Under the pieces are notes generated by a model that worked only from the letters and a program-made list of their open reading frames with translations, was not told the DNA's origin and did not search any database. A stretch of DNA of 64,000 bases, taken from positions 709,501 to 773,500 of the forward strand of contig JACCIC010000188.1 in assembly GCA_018907035.1 (NCBI GenBank), read 5' to 3'. The stretch is from Sycobia sp. Sy_11 (Eukaryota; Arthropoda; Insecta; Hymenoptera; Epichrysomallidae). Shown here in pieces: positions 1-10,704 of the stretch (the stretch's first letter is position 1; every line of letters starts with the position of its first letter). The translations under genes were made by a program, and so were the position numbers.

Positions 1-389
1 TGTCGTCGTCATACGAAAGCGCAAACAATCCAACGTCACTCTCTCCAGTTTCTACACGAATCCTCGGTTCTTGCACACGAAATTTTTTTTTACCATTCCA
101 ATACATAGCTTAACAGTGTTCTCATGATTCTATACATTTATCTAGACGGGGATTCCCCCGCCTTATTCCATACTTTCTTTACATTACTGAAATACACCTA
201 CAATATATATGTATATACATGTACTTGAGATTTCTGGTAAAGTAACTACCTTGTTTTGCTATTTTTTTTGACTTTGCAAAAAAGCCTATTATCTAATCCT
301 GACCATTTAGAATACATGGTTCAAATTTGAAAGCGATCGCTGCAGTAGTTTTGGCGCCTATAAAGGGCATACATACAGACATACATATT

Positions 390-390
<1 letters not shown>
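1..390. other. AT-rich noncoding DNA
   Basis: No coding signal on either strand. A stretch around 270-335 resembles 40715-40785: both contain 'taatcctgac' followed by 'agaatac' and then 'aatttgaa.gcgat'. They are probably two remnants of one dispersed repeat. Confidence 0.4.

Positions 391-391
<1 letters not shown>

Positions 392-422
<31 letters not shown>
392..422. repeat. (TA)n microsatellite
   Basis: Uninterrupted TA dinucleotides directly upstream of a Helitron tail fragment. The same arrangement is seen at other Helitron copies in the window. Confidence 0.9.
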
Positions 423-425
<3 letters not shown>

Positions 426-560
426 ATAAAATGGTCTACAAATTATCACCTTTTTTAAGTCGACACTGCTTTGAAGCAGCTTTTTATACGGAAGCGACGA
501 TAGGAAAATTATCTATAGGAATATAAATATATACATAGATACAAGAGTTGACATAAATTT
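418..560 (+). mobile_element. Helitron-like element, 3'-region fragment
   Basis: This stretch aligns by eye with 13400-13530, the subterminal part of the Helitron-like element ending at 13611. Shared strings include 'tgtataaaatg', 'ttgaagcagctttttatac' and 'ctata.g.aaatta'. The terminal hairpin and CTAG are missing here, so it is a truncated copy. Confidence 0.55.
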
Positions 561-647
561 GTTTTTAATCGCACGAAACTTCTTACTTAACTGTTTTATT
601 CTGTTGAGTTTTTAAAAATATTTTATCCTTTAATTGACCATATTAGA

Positions 648-650
<3 letters not shown>

Positions 651-692
<42 letters not shown>
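651..692. repeat. (TA)n microsatellite
   Basis: About 42 bp of pure TA repeat. Confidence 0.95.
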
Positions 693-696
<4 letters not shown>

Positions 697-699
697 ATA

Positions 700-1940
700 T
701 CTAACAAACGTTTCTTGACACACATAATAAAGTTTAAGATTTTTTTTTTTTTGAAAAGCAATTTATCAGTACAAGCTTATCTTTTTTCTTACTTTTTTAA
801 AAAATTTTGCTTTCATAAGACTTTAGAAATTTGTAACAGTAAAGAACTATAGCGATTAAGATAGACATATCTAAAATCGTGATGTTATATTTGACTAAGA
901 TTATATTCTGGAATATTTTTGCTTTTGTTACAAATTTTGAATTGCATCTGAAATGCATTATAATAATGATCGTTGAATCAGTGTTATTGTAAAATGGCTT
1001 ATTGACATTAATATACTACAGTCTTTTTTTTTGACAGAAAGTGTCATCAGTGCTCATCAACTCATCTACAGATAATGCAGGCTGAAATAGAACGAAACGA
1101 TATATTAACAAAATGATATTTTTATCCTTTTAAGCATAATATTCTATATTTAACTGTCCTGCATATAACAGTTCATTAAGAAACTACTTTCCTGAAAAGA
1201 CTTTTAAGAGACTAAAAAAATGGAAGTTGAATCATTACCTGCAATAATAATGCTAAATTGATTTAGGTAATAATTTGTAAGGAGATTTTTCTAATTAGAA
1301 ATAGTAAATTTCATGGGAATTTGAAATATTATTATTGATATCAAACTGATCGCACGCTATTGTTTGCTGATATCCGTATAACTATTGATATGACCGACAG
1401 AATATATATCCACTTCTTATTATTTAAAAGTATAGGAAATATTAACAAATTCTCAATTTTTCATCTTAAGTACTGCAGGTCTCTTCTGAAACTCAAAGAA
1501 TTTCATCGCTAGCTGCAAGTGACTGGATAAAGGTTTGCTGTACAGAAAATGATTTTCGTCATTCCAATTTGGCGCCTAACCTGGGCCCAGTGGACCTGAA
1601 AACAAATAGGAAATTTGAAGGCTATAATTATCATGTGGATATATAATTGTAAGTAGCGAACGCCATAAGAGTGCGTGTACGAGGCTTATCCTAAGAGTAT
1701 GGAACCTACCTTCATATCTCAGAATCAAAACCTTTGAACGATCTCTGTGGTGCATAAGAGTCACAAGAAAATTCTTACGAACTCAATAGTGTGCACAGTT
1801 ATCGTCTGTATGTGTTAGTTAGTAATCGGCGTACTATGTATAATAAAATATGTTCATTATGTATTTGTTGCGTTCGTTGCATTATGTTCTTTGACAAAAT
1901 TACAGAAAAATTATATAAATGAATTTATATCAAATTTTGC
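700..1940. other. Noncoding stretch, nothing recognised
   Basis: AT-rich with frequent stops in all frames. No transposon termini, splice-site pairs or RNA motifs were recognised. Confidence 0.4.
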
Positions 1941-1949
1941 TTAATCTTG

Positions 1950-2115
1950 GAAAATCTATCTGGGAAATAATTAATATGATGAATGAGACATTTGGAGAGC
2001 AGCTTATAAGTAATCAAGAATAAAGTAGTGGTATAAGCGGCTTAAATATGGTCTTAAGACAATTGATAGCGATTCTCGTTCTGGATGACCTCCAGCTCAA
2101 TAACATTAAAAAATT
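1950..2115 (+). pseudogene. Mariner-like transposase relic, N-terminal part
   Basis: Conceptual reading with several stops gives fragments such as 'TFGEQLIS' and, shortly after, 'DSRSG', at the spacing seen in the N-terminal HTH region of mariner transposases (a 'yGE..is' block followed by a 'D..RSGRP' block). Nothing downstream matches the catalytic domain. The call rests on two short motifs and is weak. Confidence 0.35.
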
Positions 2116-2229
2116 GTATGCGAACTAAAAAATGAATAGTCCGAGGCAGAAGCTGGTTTTTCAGTAAAAAAAGGAAGAAATTCTATATACCGACAATTTA
2201 GATTTTCAACGAATATTGTAGTACTTGTC

Positions 2230-2960
2230 CCTTAAACGAATACCAAGAGGATGAGGCCAATTTTGCTTCCGACGAGAGCAATCGGCCTGACAGCGGGTAT
2301 CAGCATAAGGTAGGCTGAATACAAACCAAGGCACTGCAGAAGAGACAATTAGAGCAGTTAACGAAGTATAAATGTTCAATGAAGTCTCCGTATCACTAGG
2401 CGTATGAACAGCACTGCGCCGACCAGCCTACAAGCGCTGCCACGGAATCAAGATTCGCGACCGAACCAAAGATTCCAATACCCATCACAAATATTTGCTT
2501 ATCTCGATGTGAATAGACGTGTAAGATGCTAAAGGATTGGGATTTAAGTTTACTGGTAAAAAAGATCCAGAGGATTGCATAAGTCTGTCACGTATTAACC
2601 ACAGCAAAATGCTACTACACAATCTTTAAGAAGGGAGGTTTAGGTTAACTCTGGCAGATAAAAAATCAGACTCTATTTAGATGTCTATAAGTTTACGGCT
2701 ATAAGTTTATAGTTAGTGGACCACAGTACAACTCCATGACTGGAGAATCAAATAGATACTTTTCCCAATGGGCTCTTTAAATGCAAACATGGAATTTTAA
2801 CATACCAATGAGGAATGATTCATCAAGTACTTGACGCATTATCTTGTATACTCTAGAATGAGCACGAAGACATAGCTGGAATTTTTCGACATACCCGAGA
2901 CCAGTGAAGAAATTAAGAAGATAGATTAAAAAAGTCGTCTGAGAGGCATGAATAAGCTAC
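2230..2960 (+). pseudogene. Possible decayed non-LTR retrotransposon (R1/Jockey-like)
   Basis: Frames broken by many stops contain short runs such as 'ETIRAVNEV' near 2345 and 'GLRLTLADKKSD' near 2640. These recall the fingers/palm and the '(G)L.LA..KTE' region of insect LINE reverse transcriptases. The FADD catalytic box is not visible. The segment is also less AT-rich than its surroundings, which fits a former coding region. Confidence 0.25.
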
Positions 2961-2969
2961 TTACGGCGC

Positions 2970-4030
2970 GTCGATTAAACACGTTACATAACCTTCTGAC
3001 CTCGCATCGACGAGGTAAGGGTCACGCAAGATAAATACTATAATAAAAGTAAAAAGATGGCCCAGCAAAATAATTTTTTTGTATTTGTATGAATTCGCAT
3101 CACTGAATAGCAAAATGCGAAAATACAAGACAACTTTTTTTTCTTTGAGAATTTAATTACATGTAAATTGCAGTCAGAGTTGCGCAGTGGAGGCAAATGT
3201 CTATAATAAATTAAACTAGTGTGACAAAACATCTATTCTATACTCGGAATGATTACACCATGGATAATTCATGTAGGAAATGTATCAGCGAACGTAGGTA
3301 ATTGGTGGATGGCAAGGATTCTCAGTTCAAGGATTTTTTTATTGTTTTCTGTATGTCAATAGATTTTTGCGAGTTATCAATGGTTATCATCGATGGACAA
3401 AGAATGTTATCATTTAATTTCAATATAGAACTCAGATTAATAAATTTTTTGAAAAGGATCAATCAGAATTAAATCGAAAATTATTTATAGATTGTATAGT
3501 GATATTATTTTTGGGACGAGGTCTTTTGTGTGAACTAGAAATATGTTTTGTTTTTTCCCCTAAATACTCGGATATATACGTAGATATAGTTCTACCTGTA
3601 CCCAGACCTCACTCTGCTTTACTAGGAAGCGGCTGCCAGTATAGCCTGCACATATATGTGTGAATTGTCGATTCATGATACACCTAGGGTTAATAGTTAC
3701 TACATTGAAATAAAAAAAAATTAAATCTTTTCTTTTTTAATATCATAGCTGCCATACAGTTAGGAAGAACTGTCTTTGTTATTTTCCTTCATTTCTACTA
3801 GGGTACTCTTACTTTCCTTTTTTTTAAAATAAATTTAATAAATTACATTTTCTATTTTTACACAAAATGAATAATTATTAATTTTTGTTCTCTTATATAT
3901 GTACCTTTAAATAGAATACAAAGCAAAGGGAACTCACCTAATCTGTGCACTGCTTATGTCGAACAAATGAATGCAAAGGAGTGCCATTGTTGTTGAAGTC
4001 AAGGAATCGAAGAGATAGATAGAAAGTGAT
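2970..4030. other. Noncoding stretch, nothing recognised
   Basis: AT-rich DNA with poly-T runs. No convincing reading frame, terminal repeat or RNA motif was seen. Confidence 0.4.
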
Positions 4031-4039
4031 AAAAGTTGA

Positions 4040-6755
4040 GGGGTTACTTTTTTTTCTGCTTAAAAGGTACTTTAGGACCTTAAAAATGACATACTATAAG
4101 TTCGAGGTCGTTAAAAATTTCTAATTGCCATAATTCTTGACTCTACCGCAAGGCCTTTCAGGTATGCTTCGAGCGCTTTTTGGAGCATTATGCGCGGAGC
4201 AGGTATAACGGTAATCAATAAAAAGGGAGCGCTGGCCCAATTGTCGAGAATATTAGGGTTCTACCTGGATGACAATTGATGTCAGTATTTATTATATAGA
4301 ACAGCTGAGTAGTGTCAGTATACTAAAAATCGTCTGTTGAACCACATCTTCTCTAAAAATTCTGTTTTCTTTTTTCATTAGTCCAGATATATTTCTTAGT
4401 TTTAATATATAATAATTTTAAAGTTTTTATAATAGTAGTTTTGTGATATTCAAAGTTTATTTTAATCATGAGTGACGATAAATCTGGAAGGTATAGAAAA
4501 GGTTCCAAAACCGAGAGCGGTTTCAGCAAAAAACCATACGCGTCACGCAGACGACCACCTAACCGTCATCAAATGGAAACGCCAGAGGATTTGAATGTTA
4601 GTGCATCGGCTAAGAAATTGAAGGAGCATAATTTTTACGATATAGAAGTTGATCCTTCATTCGGTTATCATCTTACAAATGTTATCCCAGTATTTGCCGC
4701 AATTTCTAACGTTGTTGTTTGTAAAGTGTGCCATTCAAATGTGACTTTTACTGAAACTGGTAAACGGGGCTTGGGAATCAAAATAGTTATATCTTGTGAT
4801 AATTGTGATAAAAAAGAAATACCAAATAGCCCGTATGTGAAAAACGCATACGAAATTAATCGCAGAATTGTATTAGCGATGCGATTACTTGGAGTCGGTA
4901 TACGCGGGCTAATGAAATTTTGCGCGTTTATGGAATTGCCTCGCCCTATCTTTCAATCGTGTTATGACAGAGTCTTAAAAAATATTTGTAGTGCAACAGA
5001 AGTTGTTAGTAAAAATAGTATGATAAAAGCTGTAGAAGAAGAAAAAATTCTTTCTGCTGAAAATGGAGAAGAAAATGGAATTACTATATCAGGTGATGGA
5101 TCTTGGCGAAAACATGGATTCACATCTTTGTATGGCTTAGTTTCTCTCATTGACTGGCACTCTGGCAAAGTTGTAGATGCTATAGTGAAATCAAAGTACT
5201 GCAAATCATGTGAATATCGGAAGAATAAAGAAGAAACAGACGAATATGCAGAGTGGTTTGAGCAGCATGCGAACGAATGCCAAGCAAATCACGAAGGATC
5301 AGCTCGAAAAATGGAGATCGACGCAGTTGTTGAAATGTTTCAGCGATCTGAAACTTTACATAACGTAAAGTATACGAATTATATTGGTGATGGTGATTCA
5401 AAGACCTTCAAAGGAATTACAGATGGTAATCCATACGAAGGTCTTATCGTGAAGAAAAAAGAATGCATCGATCACGTTAAAAAACGAATGGGTACTCGTC
5501 TCCGTAACTTGGAAAAAAACAAAAAGGACTTGGAGGAAAAGGAAAGTTAACGGGTAAGCTAATTGACGAGGTATCCAGGTACTATGGATTAGCTGTTAGA
5601 AGAAATTCTGATGTCATAAATTATCAACGGATGAAAATCCACAACATGACCACTGCCCAGTCGGAGAAGATTCTTGGTGCACTTGGCAGAGAGCGAAAGC
5701 TACTGGTAATTTAGATAATTATAAGCACGTCAAACCTTTACTTTTTTATGATGCGATAAAGCCAGTGTACGAAGAATTAACAAGAGATGAACTTCTGACT
5801 CGTTGTCTCGGCGGATTTACGCAAAATAATAACGAGAGCTTTAACTCGACTGTGTGGGCAATAGCTCCGAAAGCCATTTCTAGTGGAAAAATAATACTAG
5901 ATATAGCAACTAATTTTGCTATCGGAATTTTTAATGATGGATGTTCATCAATTTTACACGTTTTGGACATCATGCATATGAAAATCGGCCCCCAAAATTA
6001 CGAACTCTGCATGAAAGTGGACGCGGAGCGGATTCGACTGGCCGAGCTTTCGGTATCCGAAGGGGCAAAAGAAGCTCGAATCAGCCTGAAAGCTTTGAGA
6101 AAAGGAAATGAAGAGGATGAACTTCTTCTAGAAGGTCAATTGTATGGTCCAGGCATTTCAGATTAAAGGTATATTAGAATATAATATGATTTTCATGTAT
6201 TTGAAACTTTAAACGTGTTTTTCTCGAAACCACTTTTTTGTACTGGCCGGAAACATAATTCGAACAATTTTTCATCAATCGTTCCAAAATTGTAACACGT
6301 TATTTGAAAATGTTATGTCAACAGACATACGTAGGATTTTTTATTTAAATTGTATATTTTCCTTTTATAAACAATTTAGTGATGATTTTTTTCCATGAAT
6401 TTTGACTTTTCTTCAAAATTACGCCATTTTGCGAAAAATCAAAATATCGGAAAAATCCTACGTACGTCTCTTTCTTTTGGTGTGAGAAAATGAAAAAACT
6501 TTGATTTTTTCTTCTAGGTCAAAAATTGCAGGCGCTAGGTTTCCGGCCGTGGACCCTGCTCAAAAAATCGGCCTCGTTTTAAGATTGCGGTAGATCCGCC
6601 ATTTTGTTTTAAATCACGTCAAAAAATTAATTTTTGTACTTAATGTATAATAAAATAAGTCGCACTTTACAGAATCTCGATTGATCTTTTCATTTAAATA
6701 AAAAAAATTCTTGAAAAATGCCTACTTTTTGTGGTCGCTACTGTGGTATAACCCC
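4040..6755 (+). mobile_element. Mutator-like DNA transposon (decayed)
   Basis: The extent is set tentatively by GGGGTTAC at 4040 and GTATAACCCC at 6746-6755, which are inverted over about seven bases and flank the transposase pseudogene at similar distances. No matching 8-9 bp target duplication is visible beside them, so the ends are uncertain. The interior holds the broken transposase at 4468-6166 and about 580 bp of noncoding 3' sequence. Confidence 0.4.
4468..6166 (+). pseudogene. Mutator-like (MULE) transposase, frameshifted
   Basis: The first open frame (4468-5550, 360 aa) has a basic N-terminus, a C-x2-C (Cys85, Cys88) and a C-x2-C (Cys110, Cys113) zinc-type cluster, then 'ISGDGSW' (Asp210) and 'YIGDGDS' (Asp308). 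These are the first two acidic positions of the Mutator-type DDE fold. The frame then shifts in an A-rich run near 5515-5525. A second frame covers about 5545-5620, and a third from about 5630 to 6166 carries 'FTQNNNESFN' (the Glu) and ends in 'LYGPGISD', a usual C-terminus for this animal family. Sequence between the second and third frames is also missing. The family cuts and pastes DNA in the nucleus. At least one frameshift and one small deletion mean this copy cannot make a full enzyme. Confidence 0.8.
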
Positions 6756-6779
6756 TTAAGAAGAAAATAAGGTAGCAAC

Positions 6780-7370
6780 TGAAGCAATTGCTGATTCATT
6801 TGATCTTATTTCTTCTGTTGTAAAGGTGAACCCGTCCTCTATCCAACGTGAGCTGCAGTGTAGTTCGATATTGTATTCATACAGTTCATACAATTACTCG
6901 TTTACATCATTGTCATAATTGATATATTTGAGAATTTTATCGTTACTTAGGTGTTGTCTTTCAGAATGGAATTCCAGACCTAAATCGAATAAAATGATTA
7001 ATAAAAAGGGAAATTAAAATATAACTATATAGTAGTATTAGATATTAATATAATTGTTTTTTAAATATATTTTGGTTATTAAATTTAATACAAGTTTAAA
7101 TTTCGGAAGATAGAAAAAACATTTGATAAAATGAATCTAATAAAATATGCAGATACTCACACCTATTTAAGTTTAATGAAAGAAGAGCAGCATTTTCTGT
7201 TATGAATTAGAGGAGTTACTATCTGTCATGAAGAGTATTACTAAGTTTTTTTAGGCTTAGCTTCTGTGACTGATATGATGAACTGGAAAGAAAACAAAAT
7301 AATATTTCAAGAAATATTAATTTTCTTATTAATAAATACTACTTTAATGAACATTATATATTTATTAATT
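6780..7370. other. Noncoding DNA between Mutator and mariner elements
   Basis: AT-rich, no recognisable gene or repeat. Confidence 0.4.
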
Positions 7371-7378
7371 TTAAATAT

Positions 7379-8662
7379 TAGGAGTGTGAATAAGTCTTTC
7401 CCGTTTTTTGTAAGAGATGGCGCCACCAATACTGTGCGAGTATTCAATGGTTACATATGTCATAATCAAAGCTTATTCATATGTCAACAATTCCATACTA
7501 ACACATTAGTTAAAATTTTTTCGCATCATAAATTTTTGATATCGTGAAAATGTCGAAATTTGAGCCGAGTCGACGTCATTTGCGGGAAGTTTCACTTTAT
7601 TGGTTCAATTTGAAGAAATCTGCTGCCGAGACGCATCGATTGCTTCAGGAGGCTTATGGAGAAGGTTGTGTCGATGATTCAAGTGTTCGCGGATGGTTTC
7701 GACGCTTCAAAAGCGGTGATTTCGACGTGGAAGACAAGGAGCATTCCGGGCGGCCGCAAATCTTTGAAGATCGAGAATTGGCGACTTTGCTTGATGAAGA
7801 TTCTTGTCAAACGCAAGAAGAACTTGCTGAAGCATTGGGAGTTGACCGAACAACCATTTCCAAGCGTTTGAAAGCCATGGGAATGATCCAAAAGCAAGGA
7901 AATTGGGTGCCGTACGAACTGAAGCTGAGAGACGTCGAACGGCGTTTTTTCACTTGCGAACAGCTGCTTCAGCGACATAAAAGAAAGGGTTTTCTGCATC
8001 GTATCGTGACTGGCGATGAAAAGTCGATACGTTACGATAATCCGAAGCGAAGAAAATCATGGGGACTACCCGGCCATGCATCATCATCGACGGCCAAGCC
8101 AAATATTCATGGCGCCAAGCTCATGCTCTGTATATGGTGGGACCAGCTAGGTGTGGTTTACTATGAGCTTCTGAAACCGAATGAAAGGATCACAGGCGAG
8201 GTCTATCGACGACAATTGATGCGTTTGAGCCGCGCACTGCGAGAAAAACGGCCACAATACTCCGACAGGCACGACAAAGTTATTTTGCAACATGACAATG
8301 CTCGCCCACATGTTGCACCGCCGGTGAAAACATACTTAGAAACGCTCAAATGGGAAGTCCTACCCCACCCGCCGTATAGTCCAGACGTTGCTCTGTCTGA
8401 TTACCATCTCTTCAGATCGATGACGCATGGCCTGGCTGACCAGCACTTCCATTCCTACGAGGAAGCCAAAAAATGGGTGGATGACTGGATAGAGGCCAAA
8501 CCGGTCGAATTTTTTCGCAACGGGATTCGTATGTTGCCAGAAAGATGGGAAAAAGTTGTAGCTAGCGATGGCCAATACTTTCAATAATTCACTTGTAACC
8601 ATTTTTTCACAATAAAGGCTCAAAATTTGAAAAAAAACGGGAAAGACTTATTCACATACCTG
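7379..8662 (+). mobile_element. Mariner element, mauritiana-type, near-intact
   Basis: Terminal inverted repeats of about 29 bp are visible. The left one is 7381-7409 ('ggagtgtgaataagtctttc' then 'ccgttttttg'), and the right one at 8631-8660 reads the same on the other strand with two or three differences. A TA lies just left of the first repeat; the right flank reads TG, so one target copy seems mutated. The total of about 1.28 kb is the normal size for mariner. The interior is one open transposase gene plus short UTRs, with AATAAA at 8611. Confidence 0.95.
7550..8587 (+). CDS. Mariner transposase (Mos1/Mboumar-like)
   Basis: Full-length frame of about 345 aa, the usual mariner length; the open frame also allows a start two codons upstream at 7544. 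N-terminal paired HTH domains cover roughly residues 10-110 ('SVRGWFRRFKSGD'), followed by the linker 'WVPYELKLRDVERRF'. The D,D34D triad is complete: Asp in 'VTGDEK', Asp in 'LQHDNARPH', and Asp in 'ALSDYHLF' 34 residues after the second. Two positions differ from the usual family pattern: Ser replaces Trp after GDEK, and Leu replaces Pro before the last SD. Either could lower activity. The enzyme excises and inserts the element at TA sites in the nucleus. I choose the start giving 'MSKFEPSRRHLRE' because it fits family N-termini. Confidence 0.95.
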   Translation: MSKFEPSRRHLREVSLYWFNLKKSAAETHRLLQEAYGEGCVDDSSVRGWFRRFKSGDFDVEDKEHSGRPQIFEDRELATLLDEDSCQTQEELAEALGVDRTTISKRLKAMGMIQKQGNWVPYELKLRDVERRFFTCEQLLQRHKRKGFLHRIVTGDEKSIRYDNPKRRKSWGLPGHASSSTAKPNIHGAKLMLCIWWDQLGVVYYELLKPNERITGEVYRRQLMRLSRALREKRPQYSDRHDKVILQHDNARPHVAPPVKTYLETLKWEVLPHPPYSPDVALSDYHLFRSMTHGLADQHFHSYEEAKKWVDDWIEAKPVEFFRNGIRMLPERWEKVVASDGQYFQ

Positions 8663-8669
8663 ATAAAAT

Positions 8670-9510
8670 ATTAGAATGAGTACATAATTAACTGAATTAC
8701 AAATTTTTTCATATCATAAGATATATCTATATTTAAAACACATGTGCACGCATACACTCGGTTTCATATATACCAGTTTTTTACATTAATTCACTGCAGA
8801 AAATTTTAAATATAAAAGCACTTCTAATATTTGCATGTAATTTGGTTATGTTATTGTGTTATATTACAATTATTTTAAATTTAAAAATAATTTAAAAATA
8901 AACTTTAATAAAGCAAATATATTAGTACTCACCATATGTTATTTAACTGCACTAATTCACTGTGTTCACTAGATATGATCAGATAGATAGATTAAATACA
9001 CATATAGAAGATATCTGTCACCCAGATCCATCATATGTACATAATATATGTTATATATCCAGAATTTTTTGGTATGAATGCAAACGAATATGCTTTACTT
9101 TGTTTTTGTCACACTCGAAAAGAAAAAGGCGATTCTAAGTGGGAAGATTAGCGCTCAGCTTACGCGCACTCGATCATGATAGAAACAGAATTAAAATAAA
9201 ACTCTGCTTAGAAAAGAAAAAAGAAACAAATTTTATGCGAAAATATATAATGTATATTAAAAAGGAAATGACGTTGATATAGACATACCAAATTGAAGGA
9301 TCTGATTACTGAAGGAGCAACTTACTTTTAATTATCCTAAGAAAGACAATAACAAAAATTGAACTAATTTCAGTGGCTGGAGATTTAAAATAGTTTTTAC
9401 TACTTTTAGGTACTATAATTCGTAAAAATGGATATTTAAAATATAATAATACTTTAATTAAAAAACCGCGATATGGGCACGTTCCTCTTGCTTAACATCT
9501 TATATATATA
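8670..9510. other. Noncoding stretch, nothing recognised
   Basis: AT-rich with stops in all frames. Near 9130-9180 it is briefly GC-richer, but no motif was recognised. Confidence 0.4.
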
Positions 9511-9814
9511 TATATATACTTTAATTGTTCTTTTGTCGACTGCTTATATAAAAATTAATAAATATTTTTTCATTGGTCTGACAGTTCAATCAAATCAATC
9601 AAAAACAATACGCAACAATATCAATACATATCTACCTTAACATTAATACATCAATACACAAAAATAATAAAAATAAAAATTAAAATTAAAAATTATAATA
9701 ACAGTTAGACTGCTCTTGTATACAGTCACCCCAGTAGACTAATCTCGAAATAAAATATTAGCTGAAAAAATTTTTTGTTAGTAAAGTGCAATCTGACTGT
9801 CCCCAACACCCTTA

Positions 9815-10205
9815 CCTAATTGAAAATTTTCTTTAAAAATAGCAATAATTTAAGTAAATTGTTTAATATTTGCAAAGATAAGGATGATTTATGTTTAAAA
9901 TCTGGAGTTGTTTACAAAATTAATTGTATGGATGTAATAAATACTACATTGGACAAACAGGTAGATATTTAAAAAAGAGAATTTATAATATAGATATAGT
10001 TTACGCAGCTCACATATTAATTCCGGTTTAAAGGAGCATTGTTTAAAGTTTTTACACTCTTTTGATTTTGTGAATGTGGATATTTTAGAACATGGTATTA
10101 ATAAAAAGTATAAAAGGGAGAGTCTTAAAAGTTTCAAATTTCCAAGAATCGGAATAATGTGAATTTAATGTTAGAGTCTAGTAAATTGGACAATATTTAT
10201 CATTT
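9815..10205 (+). pseudogene. PLE polyprotein C-terminus (GIY-YIG endonuclease), broken
   Basis: The frame reads 'KDKDDLCLKSGVVYKINCMD', then a one-base loss near 9932 shifts the frame. The next frame reads 'YYIGQTGRYLKKRI' and later 'LKEHCLKFLHSFDFVNVDIL'. This is the GIY-YIG module with the CxxC-type zinc linker typical of Penelope-like reverse transcriptases. The reverse transcriptase itself is absent (5' truncation). The same coding segment is seen on the minus strand at 16690-17510. Confidence 0.85.
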
Positions 10206-10314
10206 CTTATTAAATTGATTGGTTTTGAACAATTGGTGTAGAGGGGGAATTTAGATTTAATTTACTAACTTTGGCAGTGGGGATAAGTTATATATAAATT
10301 AGAATATAAGGTTT

Positions 10315-10365
10315 AGTTCAGTCCTGATGAGGAGCCGTAACGAGCTCGAAACGTTGGACTGAATC
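10315..10365 (+). ncRNA. Hammerhead ribozyme motif (PLE), one base short
   Basis: The core CTGATGA (10324-10330) is followed by stem II GAGC/GCTC (10332-10347) and GAAA (10348-10351). TTCAGTC (10317-10323) can pair with GACTGAA (10357-10363) as stem I, and a two-pair stem III (AC/GU) follows GAAA. Compared with the copy at 16511-16563, one C is missing before the core, which shifts stem I by one and puts a G at the cleavage position. It is probably inactive. Confidence 0.75.
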
Positions 10366-10648
10366 TTCAATTAGATAAGGATGTTGGGGACAATCAAATT
10401 GCATTTTACTAACAAAAAATTTTTTCAGCTAATATTTTATTTTCAGATTAGTCTACGAGGGTGACTGTATACAAGGACAGTCTGACTGTCGTTATAATTT
10501 TTAATTTTTATTTTAATTTTTATTACTATTATAGATTGATGTATTAATATTAATATAAATATATATTGATATTATTACGTATTATTTTCGATTGATTTAA
10601 TTGGACTGTAAGACCAATGAAAAAATATTTATTAATTCATATATATAA

Positions 10649-10650
<2 letters not shown>

Positions 10651-10702
<52 letters not shown>
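10651..10702. repeat. (TA)n microsatellite
   Basis: Pure TA repeat separating the PLE from a Helitron 3' end. Confidence 0.95.

Positions 10703-10703
<1 letters not shown>

Positions 10704-10704
<1 letters not shown>

Larger units (their letters stand above)
9518..10650 (+). mobile_element. Penelope-like element fragment with inverted long repeats
   Basis: A left arm (about 9525-9812) and right arm (about 10375-10645) are inverted copies of each other: 'tattttttcattggtct' on the left is answered by 'gaccaatgaaaaaata' on the right, and both carry 'ttttttcagctaatatttta' in opposite orientation. Between them lie the 3' end of a PLE frame, a GIY-YIG domain and a hammerhead motif. Inverted or direct long repeats, GIY-YIG and hammerheads are known PLE traits. 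The same arm occurs at 16200-16510. Confidence 0.85.

Noticed and set aside
1576..1764. 62-codon minus-strand frame
   Set aside because: No motif, no splice signals, and the length is expected by chance.
4040..6755. Confident Mutator terminal inverted repeats
   Set aside because: Only about seven bases (GGGGTTA) match and no 8-9 bp target duplication is visible, so ends are given as tentative.
7266..7547. 93-codon frame before the mariner transposase
   Set aside because: It starts in AT-rich flank and crosses the terminal repeat and 5' UTR of the mariner; no domain.
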